Below are positions 1 through 7,982 of a DNA stretch of 64,000 nucleotides, piece after piece. The notes beneath the pieces are model-generated. The model made no database searches. It was not told the DNA's origin and was given only the letters and a program-made list of their open reading frames with translations. Both the position numbers and the translations under genes were made by a program. Origin of the DNA: Stenomitos rutilans HA7619-LM2 (GTDB lineage: Bacteria > Cyanobacteriota > Cyanobacteriia > Leptolyngbyales > Leptolyngbyaceae); assembly GCA_019358945.1 (NCBI GenBank), contig JAHHIE010000002.1, positions 62,001 to 126,000 of the forward strand. The letters run 5' to 3'. The stretch's first letter is position 1, and each line of letters opens with the position of its first letter.

Positions 1-123
1 GTTCCACACCCGGCTGTGCATCCGGTGGATACCCATAGTGAGCGGCGTAAGCTTGGAGGTCGATCGCCACTGCCCGTAGATCGGATTGAATTTGTACGTC
101 ACGCGCTGTAGAGACTTAGCCAT
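1..123 (-). CDS. Partial hypothetical protein cut by the window edge
   Basis: An ATG at 123 overlaps the stop of the upstream gene (116-118) and follows a purine-rich GGCGG stretch. The frame stays open to base 1, giving about 41 residues that begin MAKSLQRVTYKF. Another minus-strand frame is also open here and reads DLQAYAAHYGYPPDAQPGVE, which looks equally protein-like, so the true frame is not certain. No family recognised. It continues the minus-strand accessory operon and may lead into lysis or tail genes outside the window. Confidence 0.35.
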   Translation of the reverse strand, partial: MAKSLQRVTYKFNPIYGQWRSTSKLTPLTMGIHRMHSRVWN

Positions 124-724
124 TTTTGCCGCCTCGCAAGCCATACCCGCGCACACTATCAAGCGGCGCACGCTCCTGCACTATGCCAGCCTCAACGTAG
201 AAACTACGGACGCGGCTGAACGCAAACACTAACCAACTTTCGGCTGTGTAAATCTTGGTGCTGACCAGCAACCCTGGCAGTTTTTGATCAAGCACTACAA
301 ACGTTAGAAATTCGCCCACCGACCGTGCTACTGAATCTTTATCAAACCCTCTGATATTGAGATTAAGCCACACATGCAAGAGCTCTTTAGCGGGTGCTGT
401 TGGCGTACTGACAAGTTGATAGGAAAACCTTAAATAGTGAGTGGGATATCCTTGGAGGAGCGATCGCCAAATCACTTTGTCCTCTTCTCTAGTCCCATCT
501 GTTGACAAAATCTTTTGTGATAGTAGCTTCCCAGGCGATAGCGATCGCGTGTAGCCAGTCGCGCTTGAAAGCCTGCCAATGGTAAGCCGATGCACCAATT
601 GAGGAGTGAGAGCTTCAATGCTGCCATACGCCTCGTAAACCACTGGTAGTGCAGGATGCGCGATCGCATCAAACTTTGGGATTGAAGGTGGCTTCGGTTG
701 CTGTTTTTTGAATCTGAACCACAT
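116..724 (-). CDS. Hypothetical phage protein, 202 aa
   Basis: I chose the ATG at 724 over an upstream in-frame ATG at 871 because AGGAAGGA lies just upstream and the longer form would overlap the LuxR-type gene almost completely. The protein begins MWFRFKKQQPKPP and has no signal peptide or membrane segment. It is mixed alpha/beta with repeated aromatic and basic residues. No motif recognised. It lies 16 bases after the LuxR-type HTH gene and in the same minus-strand operon, so it is probably a non-structural accessory protein. Confidence 0.7.
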   Translation of the reverse strand: MWFRFKKQQPKPPSIPKFDAIAHPALPVVYEAYGSIEALTPQLVHRLTIGRLSSATGYTRSLSPGKLLSQKILSTDGTREEDKVIWRSLLQGYPTHYLRFSYQLVSTPTAPAKELLHVWLNLNIRGFDKDSVARSVGEFLTFVVLDQKLPGLLVSTKIYTAESWLVFAFSRVRSFYVEAGIVQERAPLDSVRGYGLRGGKNG

Positions 725-740
725 CGATCGCCCATCCTTC

Positions 741-950
741 CTACCCCACTGTTTCTTGTGTTCGCACCCAAAGCAAAGCAGCTTCTGTCCTGTTTCGCAC
801 GTCCAGTTTGTCGTAGATAGTGTGGGCATATGAGTCGATCGTGCGTACTGCCAGTCCAAGCCGGATCGCAATCTCAGGATTACTCAGTCCCAGGCTGAGC
901 AAAGACCATACCTCATGCTCTCGTGGTGTCAGTGGCTCAAGGTCGATCAT
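741..950 (-). CDS. Stand-alone LuxR/GerE-type DNA-binding domain, 69 aa
   Basis: The whole protein is one GerE-type helix-turn-helix. It starts with the signature LTPREHEVWSLLSLGLSNPEIA, continues with the recognition-helix region VRTIDSYAHTIYDKLDVRNR and ends soon after. There is no receiver or autoinducer domain, so it cannot sense a signal by itself. It may act as a constitutive transcription factor, a dominant-negative partner of host LuxR proteins, or a late-gene activator. It overlaps the preceding gene by 14 bases, so it is translated in the accessory operon. The family call is firm; the role is inferred. Confidence 0.85.
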   Translation of the reverse strand: MIDLEPLTPREHEVWSLLSLGLSNPEIAIRLGLAVRTIDSYAHTIYDKLDVRNRTEAALLWVRTQETVG

Positions 951-1308
951 TGGCTACTGTTTTATCTGTTCGACTGGTCTTCTGTACAGTCATTCCTTGC
1001 TGATATTCAGCCATCAGTCTCTTTGTTTCAGCAACCACGTCTGGATGAATAGATGGTAGTTTTAACTTGTGTGTGGCTATTGCAATGGCAATAAACCAGG
1101 CTTCGCTATCGTCCTCTTCAGCGTCTACATTCTCATCTTGGAAAACGAAGGCAATAATTTGATCAAGTGCTTGCCCCAGTCCATCTAAAATTTTCTGAGA
1201 GACACGGTAATGCCACCACTTCCAAAACTTCCATGTTTGACCAATTACAAGTGCTAAAGGGAAAGTGAGCCAAGCTCGGAGGTAAACACCGGGCGATCTT
1301 TTTGTCAT
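937..1308 (-). CDS. Hypothetical protein with one possible membrane segment, 123 aa
   Basis: The start at 1308 makes the classic ATGA overlap with the stop of the upstream gene. A longer frame begins at 1374 but would lie deep inside that gene. Residues about 10-35 are hydrophobic and Trp-rich (WLTFPLALVIGQTW), followed by an acidic stretch (DAEEDDSE) and a basic C-terminus. No family recognised. Its position among small membrane proteins suggests a role at the cell envelope or in lysis, but this is only context. Confidence 0.65.
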   Translation of the reverse strand: MTKRSPGVYLRAWLTFPLALVIGQTWKFWKWWHYRVSQKILDGLGQALDQIIAFVFQDENVDAEEDDSEAWFIAIAIATHKLKLPSIHPDVVAETKRLMAEYQQGMTVQKTSRTDKTVANDRP

Positions 1309-1709
1309 TTTCGCCTCTTGAATAAATGACACGTTGAAGGTATTGCACCCATTGGGACATATGCTAAACCCCAAACTTGAGCAGTTAAAACCAGCCTTGC
1401 TCCAAATTGATACCTTAACGTCTTGAAAATACTTCTAACGTCTGCTTCAAAACGTCGATAGACATAACTTGGCAAAGGCAAATCTGTGCGACAAACAGTG
1501 ACAGTATTATCAAACCAATCACGGCTAACAACTTCTAAGCGCCAAGGGTTAAGATGCTGAACGCAGTCCCATTCTCTGTGATCAAGCCTTACTACTCCTC
1601 GTGGATCACCATGCCATTCGCATCTTGAAAGATACATACCGTTAGTTAATGGATTGCGATCGTACTTCAGCTCAATCCAAGGCTCTGCTTCAGTCATTAT
1701 TTTTTTCAT
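1305..1709 (-). CDS. Hypothetical protein, 134 aa
   Basis: Begins MKKIMTEAEPWIEL; either the ATG at 1709 or the one four codons later could be used, and neither has a strong Shine-Dalgarno. Soluble at first (many Trp, Arg and Asp), then a more hydrophobic C-terminal stretch near ARLVLTAQVWGLAYV. No domain recognised. It lies 4 bases after the preceding gene and shares a 4-base overlap with the next, so it belongs to the same translationally coupled operon. Confidence 0.65.
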   Translation of the reverse strand: MKKIMTEAEPWIELKYDRNPLTNGMYLSRCEWHGDPRGVVRLDHREWDCVQHLNPWRLEVVSRDWFDNTVTVCRTDLPLPSYVYRRFEADVRSIFKTLRYQFGARLVLTAQVWGLAYVPMGAIPSTCHLFKRRK

Positions 1710-1713
1710 TTTG

Positions 1714-2046
1714 TTACGGCTTTGCCTTCTTCTGCACCGTTACCGCGATCGCCCCTCCAGTACCCACAGCAGGCACGACGATCGACAGCAATTGCCCGAT
1801 CGTGTCAGGGCTTAACCCGAACTTGAGCGAACTGTTGTCGCTTTTGTATTCCCAAGTGAACCCAGCCAACGCCCCGATCGCCAGTGCTCCACCTAAAGCC
1901 AGCGAAGCGCTTAGCAATTTCAGGCGGATGTCTAGCTGTTGTTCTAGCCCTTGTACTCGGTTCTGCAAGTCGGCGATCGTCTCTTCTTGATTGCTCTGGC
2001 TCCTCATTTGAGAAGTGGCGAGATCGGGCTTCAGGTGTTCAGTCAT
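1714..2046 (-). CDS. Coiled-coil plus two-helix membrane protein (holin candidate), 110 aa
   Basis: Residues about 18-40 form a short amphipathic coiled coil (EETIADLQNRVQGLEQQLD). Two hydrophobic helices follow (LLSASLALGGALAIGALAGF and LLSIVVPAVGTGGAIAVTV), with a basic tail QKKAKP. That arrangement fits a class II-like holin or a phage inner-membrane protein. It has an ATGA overlap with the gene before it. No endolysin is visible next to it, which weakens the holin call. A second, similar two-helix protein is encoded at 3143-3367. Confidence 0.55.
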   Translation of the reverse strand: MTEHLKPDLATSQMRSQSNQEETIADLQNRVQGLEQQLDIRLKLLSASLALGGALAIGALAGFTWEYKSDNSSLKFGLSPDTIGQLLSIVVPAVGTGGAIAVTVQKKAKP

Positions 2047-2348
2047 AGCTGTTCACTTCCTTGGGCTTCAAAGGTTTGAAGATCGCCAACAGTTAGTGCC
2101 CATCTCCAGACGATAATCTGAAAACCGTAGTAAGTGCCTTCTTCAAAATCGCGATCTACAATGGCTACATTAAATATTTGGTGCTGCTTTGACCCATCTT
2201 TGCAATAGACAAACCATAGCCCGTCGTCAGACCATTTAGAGTGAATGATGAATCGCTTAAATAGAACCATTTTCAACTCCGACTGGTGGATCATCACCGG
2301 GATGGCAATGGCAGCAACGGCAAAGGCGATCGCAACAGTCCAACTCAT
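2043..2348 (-). CDS. Small membrane-anchored protein, 101 aa
   Basis: The N-terminus MSWTVAIAFAVAAIAIPVMI is a clear membrane anchor or uncleaved signal. The rest is a soluble domain rich in aromatic residues and beta-strand patterns (GLWFVYCKDGS, TYYGFQIIVW). No family recognised. The stop overlaps the start of the holin candidate by ATGA, so the two are probably made together and could form a lysis or superinfection-exclusion pair. That role is inferred from context only. Confidence 0.65.
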   Translation of the reverse strand: MSWTVAIAFAVAAIAIPVMIHQSELKMVLFKRFIIHSKWSDDGLWFVYCKDGSKQHQIFNVAIVDRDFEEGTYYGFQIIVWRWALTVGDLQTFEAQGSEQL

Positions 2349-2351
2349 ATC

Positions 2352-2579
2352 TCACCACATCTTGTGTTTTTGGGTTCTGTCAGTTAGCGATGTTGCGATG
2401 TGCAGTCGAGAACTATCTATGACTTCACGATGATAAAGCTCCCACAAGATGTGGTTAAAGAGCGGTTTCCATATAGGATACGTCAAACGCAGAAGAGGCT
2501 TACGCCAATACTGGTATGGGTTGTAACAAAAAACATGCTTACAAATTTCTTGAGACTGCTGCTCATTAATAGCTTGCAT
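2352..2579 (-). CDS. Hypothetical protein, 75 aa
   Basis: A strong Shine-Dalgarno (AGGAGT) lies about 8 bases before the ATG at 2579. The protein is rich in aromatic and basic residues (CYNPYQYWRKPLLRL, IWKPLFNHILWEL) with no clear membrane helix. No recognised motif. It heads a tight run of small genes and has a 3-base gap to the next. Confidence 0.6.
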   Translation of the reverse strand: MQAINEQQSQEICKHVFCYNPYQYWRKPLLRLTYPIWKPLFNHILWELYHREVIDSSRLHIATSLTDRTQKHKMW

Positions 2580-2635
2580 TGTTAAACTCCTGTAAATTAA
2601 AACAAACGGCGGCTCATCTCATAGCGGTAATTTAC

Positions 2636-2824
2636 TCAATCGAGTTTTGCCTGGATAAAACAATCTTTTGCTTCAAGCAACTTCCGCATCCCTGCTGATT
2701 TTTCAGCGCCATCAGGCAATGTTGTATCCATTAATCTGGCTAAATCAGCGATCGGTCTGCTTACATCTTGCAAGTGCTGTGGCAGGTGGTCATAGACGAA
2801 ATATTTGTCAACAATGGCTACCAA
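2636..2824 (-). CDS. Acb2/Tad1-hairpin family protein, candidate anti-CBASS nucleotide sponge, 62 aa
   Basis: The C-terminal half, LPDGAEKSAGMRKLLEAKD followed by CFIQA, matches what I recall of the Acb2/Tad1 hairpin family: the (D/E)G-EK-S turn followed by an L-x-K-L-x-EA helix. Proteins of this type form oligomers that sequester cyclic di- and trinucleotides and so blunt CBASS or Thoeris immunity. At 62 residues it is the right size for a minimal family member. The start is TTG at 2824, preceded by GGAGG at good spacing. It sits among small accessory genes, as counter-defence genes often do. Binding and anti-defence activity are inferred from family resemblance, not tested. Confidence 0.65.
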   Translation of the reverse strand: MVAIVDKYFVYDHLPQHLQDVSRPIADLARLMDTTLPDGAEKSAGMRKLLEAKDCFIQAKLD

Positions 2825-2838
2825 TGTTGTTCCTCCAA

Positions 2839-3141
2839 TTAAACATCCTTACTGATCATGTTGTCAGGCAAAGCCTTGTCACCCTGAGCGGCAATTGTGG
2901 CAGCACCCATCATGGCCGCGATCGCATCTGCGTCACTGATGTCAGCTTGATCCACGGCTTCAGCAGACAGCCTGAGTTGTTCAGCTTGGGGCAGATACGC
3001 CTGAAGGTGAGCCACAACCGTCTCAAGTGCTTCTACTCGCCCTTCTAAGTGGTCGTGCATCCCTGCCAGTGCTGCTAGTTGCTGTTCTAGAAGGGTAAGG
3101 CGATCGTGCGCTAAAGCCGCATTCGGTTCGTTCAAAGGCAT
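2839..3141 (-). CDS. Coiled-coil protein, 100 aa
   Basis: I chose the ATG at 3141 (MPLNEPNAALAHDRL), which lies just after the stop of the upstream gene, over an in-frame codon at 3255. Residues about 10-60 show heptad-like Leu and Glu spacing (LTLLEQQLAALAG, LEGRVEALETVVAHLQ), so an elongated coiled coil is likely. The C-terminus is acidic and Ala-rich. No function recognised. It is encoded between the Acb2-like gene and a two-helix membrane protein. Confidence 0.6.
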   Translation of the reverse strand: MPLNEPNAALAHDRLTLLEQQLAALAGMHDHLEGRVEALETVVAHLQAYLPQAEQLRLSAEAVDQADISDADAIAAMMGAATIAAQGDKALPDNMISKDV

Positions 3142-3142
3142 G

Positions 3143-3367
3143 CTATTGCCCTCCCTGTGGCGGCTCGTAAGGCGCGTAATTACCTTGAGGTGGTCGGTAA
3201 GTTGGAGCCGTTGGAGGCTTCTGAGTAAACCAGGAAAAGACGCTGCCCAAAACACCCGCGATCGGGATCGTCATGTGTGGCGCTACACCAAAGCCGGCTA
3301 GCGTACCAGAAACGGAAGCACCCACGCCAGAAATAGTTGTAATCACATCGAGAGTCGGTTGACGCAT
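3143..3367 (-). CDS. Two-helix hydrophobic protein with proline-rich tail (second holin candidate), 74 aa
   Basis: The hydrophobic core runs from VITTISGVGASVSGTLAGF to IPIAGVLGSVFSWF and could form two membrane helices. It is followed by a Pro/Tyr/Gln-rich cytoplasmic-like tail (PPQGNYAPYEPPQGGQ). Start at 3367 chosen; an in-frame ATG at 3454 is possible but adds a less hydrophobic leader. The profile resembles small phage holins. With the 1714-2046 product there are two such candidates, so a holin/antiholin pair is possible but unproven. Confidence 0.55.
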   Translation of the reverse strand: MRQPTLDVITTISGVGASVSGTLAGFGVAPHMTIPIAGVLGSVFSWFTQKPPTAPTYRPPQGNYAPYEPPQGGQ

Positions 3368-3482
3368 GACTTTCAAGAAGGGAGTAGTACACCCATATTT
3401 TGCCCTACTGTCAACAAAAGGGGGCGATCGAGTACCCGATCTCCCCAGCATCATTCATGCTTCAATCTGTTTCCAAAATACG

Positions 3483-3806
3483 TCATGCGGACGGAGTCGC
3501 TGCTTCCAGGTAGGTGATCAACTCCTGAATTTGCCCCTCCTCTTCCACATCTTGCTGCTTCACCACTGCTAAATCAGCCTTGGCGGTCTCGGCTTCTGCC
3601 TTGGCTGTTGCCGCCTCTTGCAACAGGGCTTGAATGCGTTCTTCAGTCTCAGCAGGTAGCGCTGCTGTATCGGCTGGCTTTTGTTTGAGATCAGCGTTCT
3701 CTGCCTTCAGCGCTACGTTTTCCTCCTGGTACTCTGCTAGGGATGCGATCGCGGCTTTCAAGCGACTCACGATCCCATCAATCAATTCTTTAAGTCTTGC
3801 AAGCAT
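3483..3806 (-). CDS. Alanine/glutamate-rich coiled-coil protein, 107 aa
   Basis: Begins MLARLKELIDGIVSRL at 3806; a longer frame to 3866 lacks support. Almost the whole protein is a predicted coiled coil (YQEENVALKAENADLKQK, then Ala/Glu/Lys-rich repeats). It resembles in style, though not obviously in sequence, the coiled-coil protein encoded at 31837-32349. Function unknown. It is the first gene of the minus-strand accessory block; upstream lies a degraded region. Confidence 0.55.
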   Translation of the reverse strand: MLARLKELIDGIVSRLKAAIASLAEYQEENVALKAENADLKQKPADTAALPAETEERIQALLQEAATAKAEAETAKADLAVVKQQDVEEEGQIQELITYLEAATPSA

Positions 3807-3869
3807 TGTACTGATTCCATTAGTACAGGACGACTCTATTAAGCCATGAAAAACCCGTCGCGGCATTTA

Positions 3870-4276
3870 CACGAGGGGAAAGAGTGACTTCGATCGTCCC
3901 AGACAATAGAACTCAATATAGAACTTCTGTATTAGCTCAATATAGTTGCTCAACTTGGTTTCGCATCGCCGTAATTGCCACCTTTGCTGACGGTCACGCT
4001 GGGCACCACGCCGCCGCTGGCAATACCACCACCTGTGCTGATTAATTTAGCGCTGAGCGATCCGTTAGCTGGTATGCCGTGTCGCTGGGTGAGCTAACGG
4101 AAGCGCAAGCCCTGGTCGCCAACCGCTCTGCTGACCCTCGCGCCCGCATCGGCAGCGGCATGGGGAGCTACGGTCTAGCCCCGGCACTGGCAGCACAACT
4201 GCGGAGCGCCGTCCGCCAGGTATGGCTGCAAGCTTGACAATTTTGAGCCACGAAGACACAATCGGGCTGTAAGCAC
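3870..4276. other. Gene-poor stretch with remnant coding sequence on both strands
   Basis: No complete gene is seen. On the minus strand, 4072-3945 encodes an open C-terminal piece (LISTGGGIASGGVVPSVTV, ending GNYGDAKPS and a stop) that looks like the end of a tail or fibre protein. On the plus strand, 4046-4237 is open and ends in a stop but has no ATG start. Overlapping decayed fragments of opposite orientation suggest rearrangement between the minus-strand accessory genes and the plus-strand fibre genes. Confidence 0.45.
4046..4237 (+). pseudogene. Remnant C-terminal coding fragment
   Basis: Open frame that reads ELTEAQALVANRSADPRA and ends GSYGLAPALAAQLRSAVRQV before a TGA at 4235. It has protein-like composition and is higher in G+C than its neighbours. 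There is no ATG and a stop (TAA) at 4043 closes the frame upstream, so it is probably a truncated gene. A GTG start within it cannot be excluded. No family recognised. Confidence 0.35.
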
Positions 4277-4288
4277 CAATTGATCGCC

Positions 4289-4564
4289 ATGCTTGTTGAC
4301 GCGGCTTCGCTCTATTTTGGCTACTTTGACCGCCCCAACCAGGACGCTCCGACTTATGATCCGGGCATGGCGGGCGGGAAGTGTCTGCTTTGTGGTAATC
4401 CGCTAGCGCGCCCGGTCAAGACCATCAGCCTCATGCGGGATGGTGATTCTCGCTCCTATTTCTACCGGGCACATAAAGCCTGTTACGAAGGCGCGGACGC
4501 AGCGACCATTACCCAGTACGAATCAGCGCTCATTGATGCTCCCCTGAGCAGTGAGCCGCTTTAA
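4289..4564 (+). CDS. Small protein with a possible zinc-binding Cys/His set, 91 aa
   Basis: I took the ATG at 4289; TTG at 4280 would add three residues. No good Shine-Dalgarno is visible. The centre holds CLLCGNPL and, further on, RAHKACYEG, which together could hold a metal (C-x2-C and H-x3-C). Otherwise acidic and soluble. No family recognised. It is the first intact gene on the plus strand, ahead of the fibre cluster, and its G+C is higher than that of nearby genes. Confidence 0.55.
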   Translation: MLVDAASLYFGYFDRPNQDAPTYDPGMAGGKCLLCGNPLARPVKTISLMRDGDSRSYFYRAHKACYEGADAATITQYESALIDAPLSSEPL

Positions 4565-4576
4565 CCTTTTTGCACC

Positions 4577-4736
4577 ATGACCAATACTTTTTGATGACCC
4601 GCTGGCTGACGACCCAGAGCCTAGTGCGATCTTTTCGCTGAGCGATGCGGACGCGCTGGCGGCATCGCTGAGTTATATAGGTCAATATTTGTATATGGAA
4701 ATCGATTTTAGCAAAGAGGCGTTTAGTAATGGCTAA
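4577..4736 (+). pseudogene. Small acidic ORF broken by a one-base T-run insertion
   Basis: ATG at 4577 reads MTNTF and then meets TGA just after a run of five T (4588-4592). If the run had four T, the frame would continue without interruption as DDPLADDPEPSAIF and on through QYLYMEIDFSKEAFSNG to a TAA at 4734, overlapping the start of the next gene (4729), which is normal spacing for this phage. So this is either a recent slippage mutation, a programmed frameshift or a base-calling error. Confidence 0.5.
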
Positions 4737-4926
4737 TACAGCAGATGACGCATTACTGAAGGCGCTGCAAGACTACCGCGATCGCGTCACTGTACAGGTA
4801 GAGACAATTGCCTCCGATGCGCGACAAAACGGGACATTTCTTGCCGCGTCTTTGCAGGGACGGCAACAGTTCACGGTGCCTGTGTTGGACTCATCGGTGA
4901 GTAGAAGTTCAGGCACAATCGGTTAG
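4729..4926 (+). CDS. Small tail-fibre-region protein, 65 aa
   Basis: Begins MANTADDALLKALQDYRDRV. An N-terminal helix is followed by a short beta-rich end (QQFTVPVLDSS). The start lies within the end of the broken ORF before it (ATGGCTAA), with AAAGAGG upstream. It precedes the giant fibre gene by 35 bases and is probably a fibre-associated or hinge protein. No family recognised. Confidence 0.6.
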   Translation: MANTADDALLKALQDYRDRVTVQVETIASDARQNGTFLAASLQGRQQFTVPVLDSSVSRSSGTIG

Positions 4927-4961
4927 CCAAGGCATAATGAGAGTAGTTTGTCAACGCTTCT

Positions 4962-7900
4962 ATGACTGCTGTTTACGCCACCCTTCGATCGCAAGCCTCT
5001 AACATCACCTTCAGTGCCGTTTCCGGTGGTTCCCTCACTGGTAGCGGCACTTTGTATTTCTGTGCCCAACTGCGATCGCGCGCTGGCTTAAACTTACCTA
5101 CTACACCCGTTAGTGTCAGCTATACCGCAGGGCAACGCATTGCCGTGACGATCGCGTCTTCTGCTATTTCAGCAGTCGAAGCGGGGTCAGCCCATGCCGT
5201 TGTGATTAGTGCAGCGACAACGAATGATGTCACCCAAATGGTCAAGTTGGGGTCATTCAGTTTGCTTCAGTCTGATCAGATAACACAAGTGACGCTGCCA
5301 CAGACGTTCTACTTGTCCACCCCTGCTCAGATTGCCCTGGCTCAAGCGATCGCCACTCAAGCTTCTCTGCCAACGGGTAGTGATTTGCTTCAGGGAATGG
5401 TGCGACAAATTACGGCACCGACCGGGGGAGTAGCAGCAGGCTATTACAAATACGAGCCAAATGCGACGAGTGGCGCGATCGCGGCTTCTCCTAACGGGTA
5501 CTGGGTTAGCTCTTACCCCTGGATCGATGCGCCCAACGGTTTTACGACATACATTGGTATCAGCACGGACAACCCTGGAGGATGCGACTATCCTTTGCAG
5601 GCGGTAGGCAGCGATGCTCTGTTGTTACCTGCTTACAACCCAGTAGCAGGTGCCAGCACACCACTGAGAATAGCCATTGAAAACGGGCTGACTGAGGATG
5701 GTGGAAACAGTGTTGAGGCGCTTTCGCCAATTGGCATGATCGTGCTTGCTAACGGGGTCAATTTATCAGCAGCATTTAGTGGCGCGATCGATGTCACTTA
5801 TCTGGGTTTGGCGCGTAAGTCCACCGGGACGCTGGACACTTCCGATCCAAATGTGGGAGTCAACAAAACCGTAACGCTCTTTGCGGGCGCTGCCAATGCT
5901 CAGCAGAACGCCCAGGGCAACTCAACACTGAGTAGCTATGCCTCAACTAACCTGACCTTTCCGCAAGCAGTGCCGCGCGGCTATTTTGCGCTGTTCACGG
6001 TGCGCTTCAATGCTCAAGCAAACAAAGTTAGCCAGTTTATCAATGGTGAAGATATCACGCTTTATCTGGATGCTGTGGGTGACGTGGGTGAGTATTCAGC
6101 CCTAGCAGAAGCGATCGGGGATACCGTTCTGCGATACTCTGACTTGCCGAATGATGGTTACCTGCGGGTGCTACCTGCGGCCAACTCGATCGTCTCTCAA
6201 CCTGGTCTGGGCGTTTTCCAGGGGTATATTGCCAGACGGGCAGGGACACGATCGGCTTCACTTTCTGTGGCAGACACCGCAGGGCAAAAGGTAGCGATCG
6301 CGGGTACCAGCAACGGTCAAATTATTGTTCGTCAACCGTCAGACACGCTACTACCCACTGAAGCGCTACGAACCAAAGTCAGCACCTCCCCAGGAACAGC
6401 AGACGCTACGGCGACGGGGGCAGCGTTCAGCAGCGCAATCAGTGTCGGTACGTCCGGCACGCTTAATATTGCGTTGACATATCCGACAAGCATTCGGGCA
6501 AATTACCCGGATGAGATCGCAGGCACCACAGCCCCTTACAATGTGCCCCGGCTCAAGGTCTACCTGAAGGTGGGCGGGGTGATCACTGAGCAATCAGTGT
6601 TGATCACAGTAACACCGGGCGGCGGTACGCAGAACATTGTTGTTAGCGCTAACTCTGGCTCTACAGTAGGCACTCTGCCAACAAACGCTGATCCTGCTTT
6701 CTGCTTGTTCAACGCACCTTCAGCATCGGGCAGTGCCGGGACGGGCGGCAGTCTGGCAGCGGGCAGCTATCAATATGCGGTAGTGCCACACTTCCCTACC
6801 GGGAATATGCAGGCGACAGCGCTTAGCCACAAAGTCAGTGATGGCTGTGTCCCTGAGATTCTGACTGATTTAGCAACGGCGATCGGTGGGGCAAAAGGTT
6901 ACACCACGCTCGCGGCAAGTTTTGTGCAACCAGCAGTCGGTGGCACGGTTATTGCTTATCCTGGCGTGACGGATTTCTTTGGTGTGGGGCAACCTGTCTT
7001 TGTCGCGGGTGGGGGTGGTTACACGCTGCAAAGCAAGACTGCAAGCGCGCTCACATTGCTCAGAGCGATCGACAATGGCAGTGCCTATGCAGCGACGGGC
7101 GGCACAGTAGCCAGCGGTGGGTTAGTTGTGCCCGGTGGTCAGCCAGGGTTGACGGGTGCAACGGGGTCAATTAATGGGATTGGTTACAGCTTCAGCAATG
7201 CGATAACGGGTGCCCCTGCCAGTGGTGGGTTATTGCTCAACAACGCAACACCTGGTAGTGCCACAACGATCAGAGTGTCAGAGAGCGATCGTCTCGCAGC
7301 GAGTACTGTCAATTTTCTCAATGCTCTCACTGCTAACAGCTTGTTGCAACTTGCTAGTGATGCCGATAAGAGTGTTTACCACTGGTACACGTATGTTAGC
7401 CAAGTGGACAACGGCACAGACAGATCTCTGACCGTTACTTACTTGTTTGGTAACGGGTCGCTGGTGAATGCGTCTAATGTGACGGTGGGACTGGTGCTGG
7501 CAGGGGCAACGGGTGCAGCAGGTACGAATGGCGCTAATGGAACAAATGGGACAAACGGTACCAATGGGGTGAATGCCTATACCGCTACTACTGCCAGTTT
7601 CACTCAGCCTGCAAGCGGCAGTACTGTTCCAGTGGCGGTTGGCTCAACTGCCTGGATGGTAAATGGAGAGGTTCTGGTCGTTGCCACGGGGGGCTATTAC
7701 TCTGTCGCGTCTATCACAGACGCGACCCATGTTGTGCTGACCAATCTTGGCTACACAGGCAATGCTTCAACCAGTAGCACGATCGCCTCTGGCTCTGCGA
7801 TCTCACCGGGGGGCGTTAAAGGGCAAGATGGCACGGGGGCTGGGACTGTCACGAATTTTAGCGCAGGTGATCTCTATCCCTTTTTTACAACCACAGAAGC

Positions 7901-7979
7901 GACTCCGACAACTACGCCTGCACTGACATTTACGCTGACAAAAGCAGATTTATACAAGTGGAATCTTTTTTACGGATAA
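4962..7979 (+). CDS. Large tail fibre / receptor-binding structural protein, 1005 aa
   Basis: A Ser/Thr/Gly/Ala-rich, beta-dominated protein with few charged residues, typical of phage fibres. Near residues 840-870 it holds a short collagen-like stretch with N-G-T and A-N-G triplets (GTNGANGTNGTNG), a trimer-forming feature seen in many fibres. N-terminal residues 1-120 look like a virion attachment domain. It starts at ATG 4962 after a 35-base gap. The next three genes are small beta-rich proteins, so the cluster probably builds one adsorption device. Enzymatic domains were not recognised. Confidence 0.7.
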   Translation: MTAVYATLRSQASNITFSAVSGGSLTGSGTLYFCAQLRSRAGLNLPTTPVSVSYTAGQRIAVTIASSAISAVEAGSAHAVVISAATTNDVTQMVKLGSFSLLQSDQITQVTLPQTFYLSTPAQIALAQAIATQASLPTGSDLLQGMVRQITAPTGGVAAGYYKYEPNATSGAIAASPNGYWVSSYPWIDAPNGFTTYIGISTDNPGGCDYPLQAVGSDALLLPAYNPVAGASTPLRIAIENGLTEDGGNSVEALSPIGMIVLANGVNLSAAFSGAIDVTYLGLARKSTGTLDTSDPNVGVNKTVTLFAGAANAQQNAQGNSTLSSYASTNLTFPQAVPRGYFALFTVRFNAQANKVSQFINGEDITLYLDAVGDVGEYSALAEAIGDTVLRYSDLPNDGYLRVLPAANSIVSQPGLGVFQGYIARRAGTRSASLSVADTAGQKVAIAGTSNGQIIVRQPSDTLLPTEALRTKVSTSPGTADATATGAAFSSAISVGTSGTLNIALTYPTSIRANYPDEIAGTTAPYNVPRLKVYLKVGGVITEQSVLITVTPGGGTQNIVVSANSGSTVGTLPTNADPAFCLFNAPSASGSAGTGGSLAAGSYQYAVVPHFPTGNMQATALSHKVSDGCVPEILTDLATAIGGAKGYTTLAASFVQPAVGGTVIAYPGVTDFFGVGQPVFVAGGGGYTLQSKTASALTLLRAIDNGSAYAATGGTVASGGLVVPGGQPGLTGATGSINGIGYSFSNAITGAPASGGLLLNNATPGSATTIRVSESDRLAASTVNFLNALTANSLLQLASDADKSVYHWYTYVSQVDNGTDRSLTVTYLFGNGSLVNASNVTVGLVLAGATGAAGTNGANGTNGTNGTNGVNAYTATTASFTQPASGSTVPVAVGSTAWMVNGEVLVVATGGYYSVASITDATHVVLTNLGYTGNASTSSTIASGSAISPGGVKGQDGTGAGTVTNFSAGDLYPFFTTTEATPTTTPALTFTLTKADLYKWNLFYG

Positions 7980-7982
7980 GCT

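Noticed and set aside
7500-7580. AATGGN repeats in the fibre gene as a possible minisatellite regulatory site
   Set aside because: They encode collagen-like N-G-T triplets in frame, which explains them.
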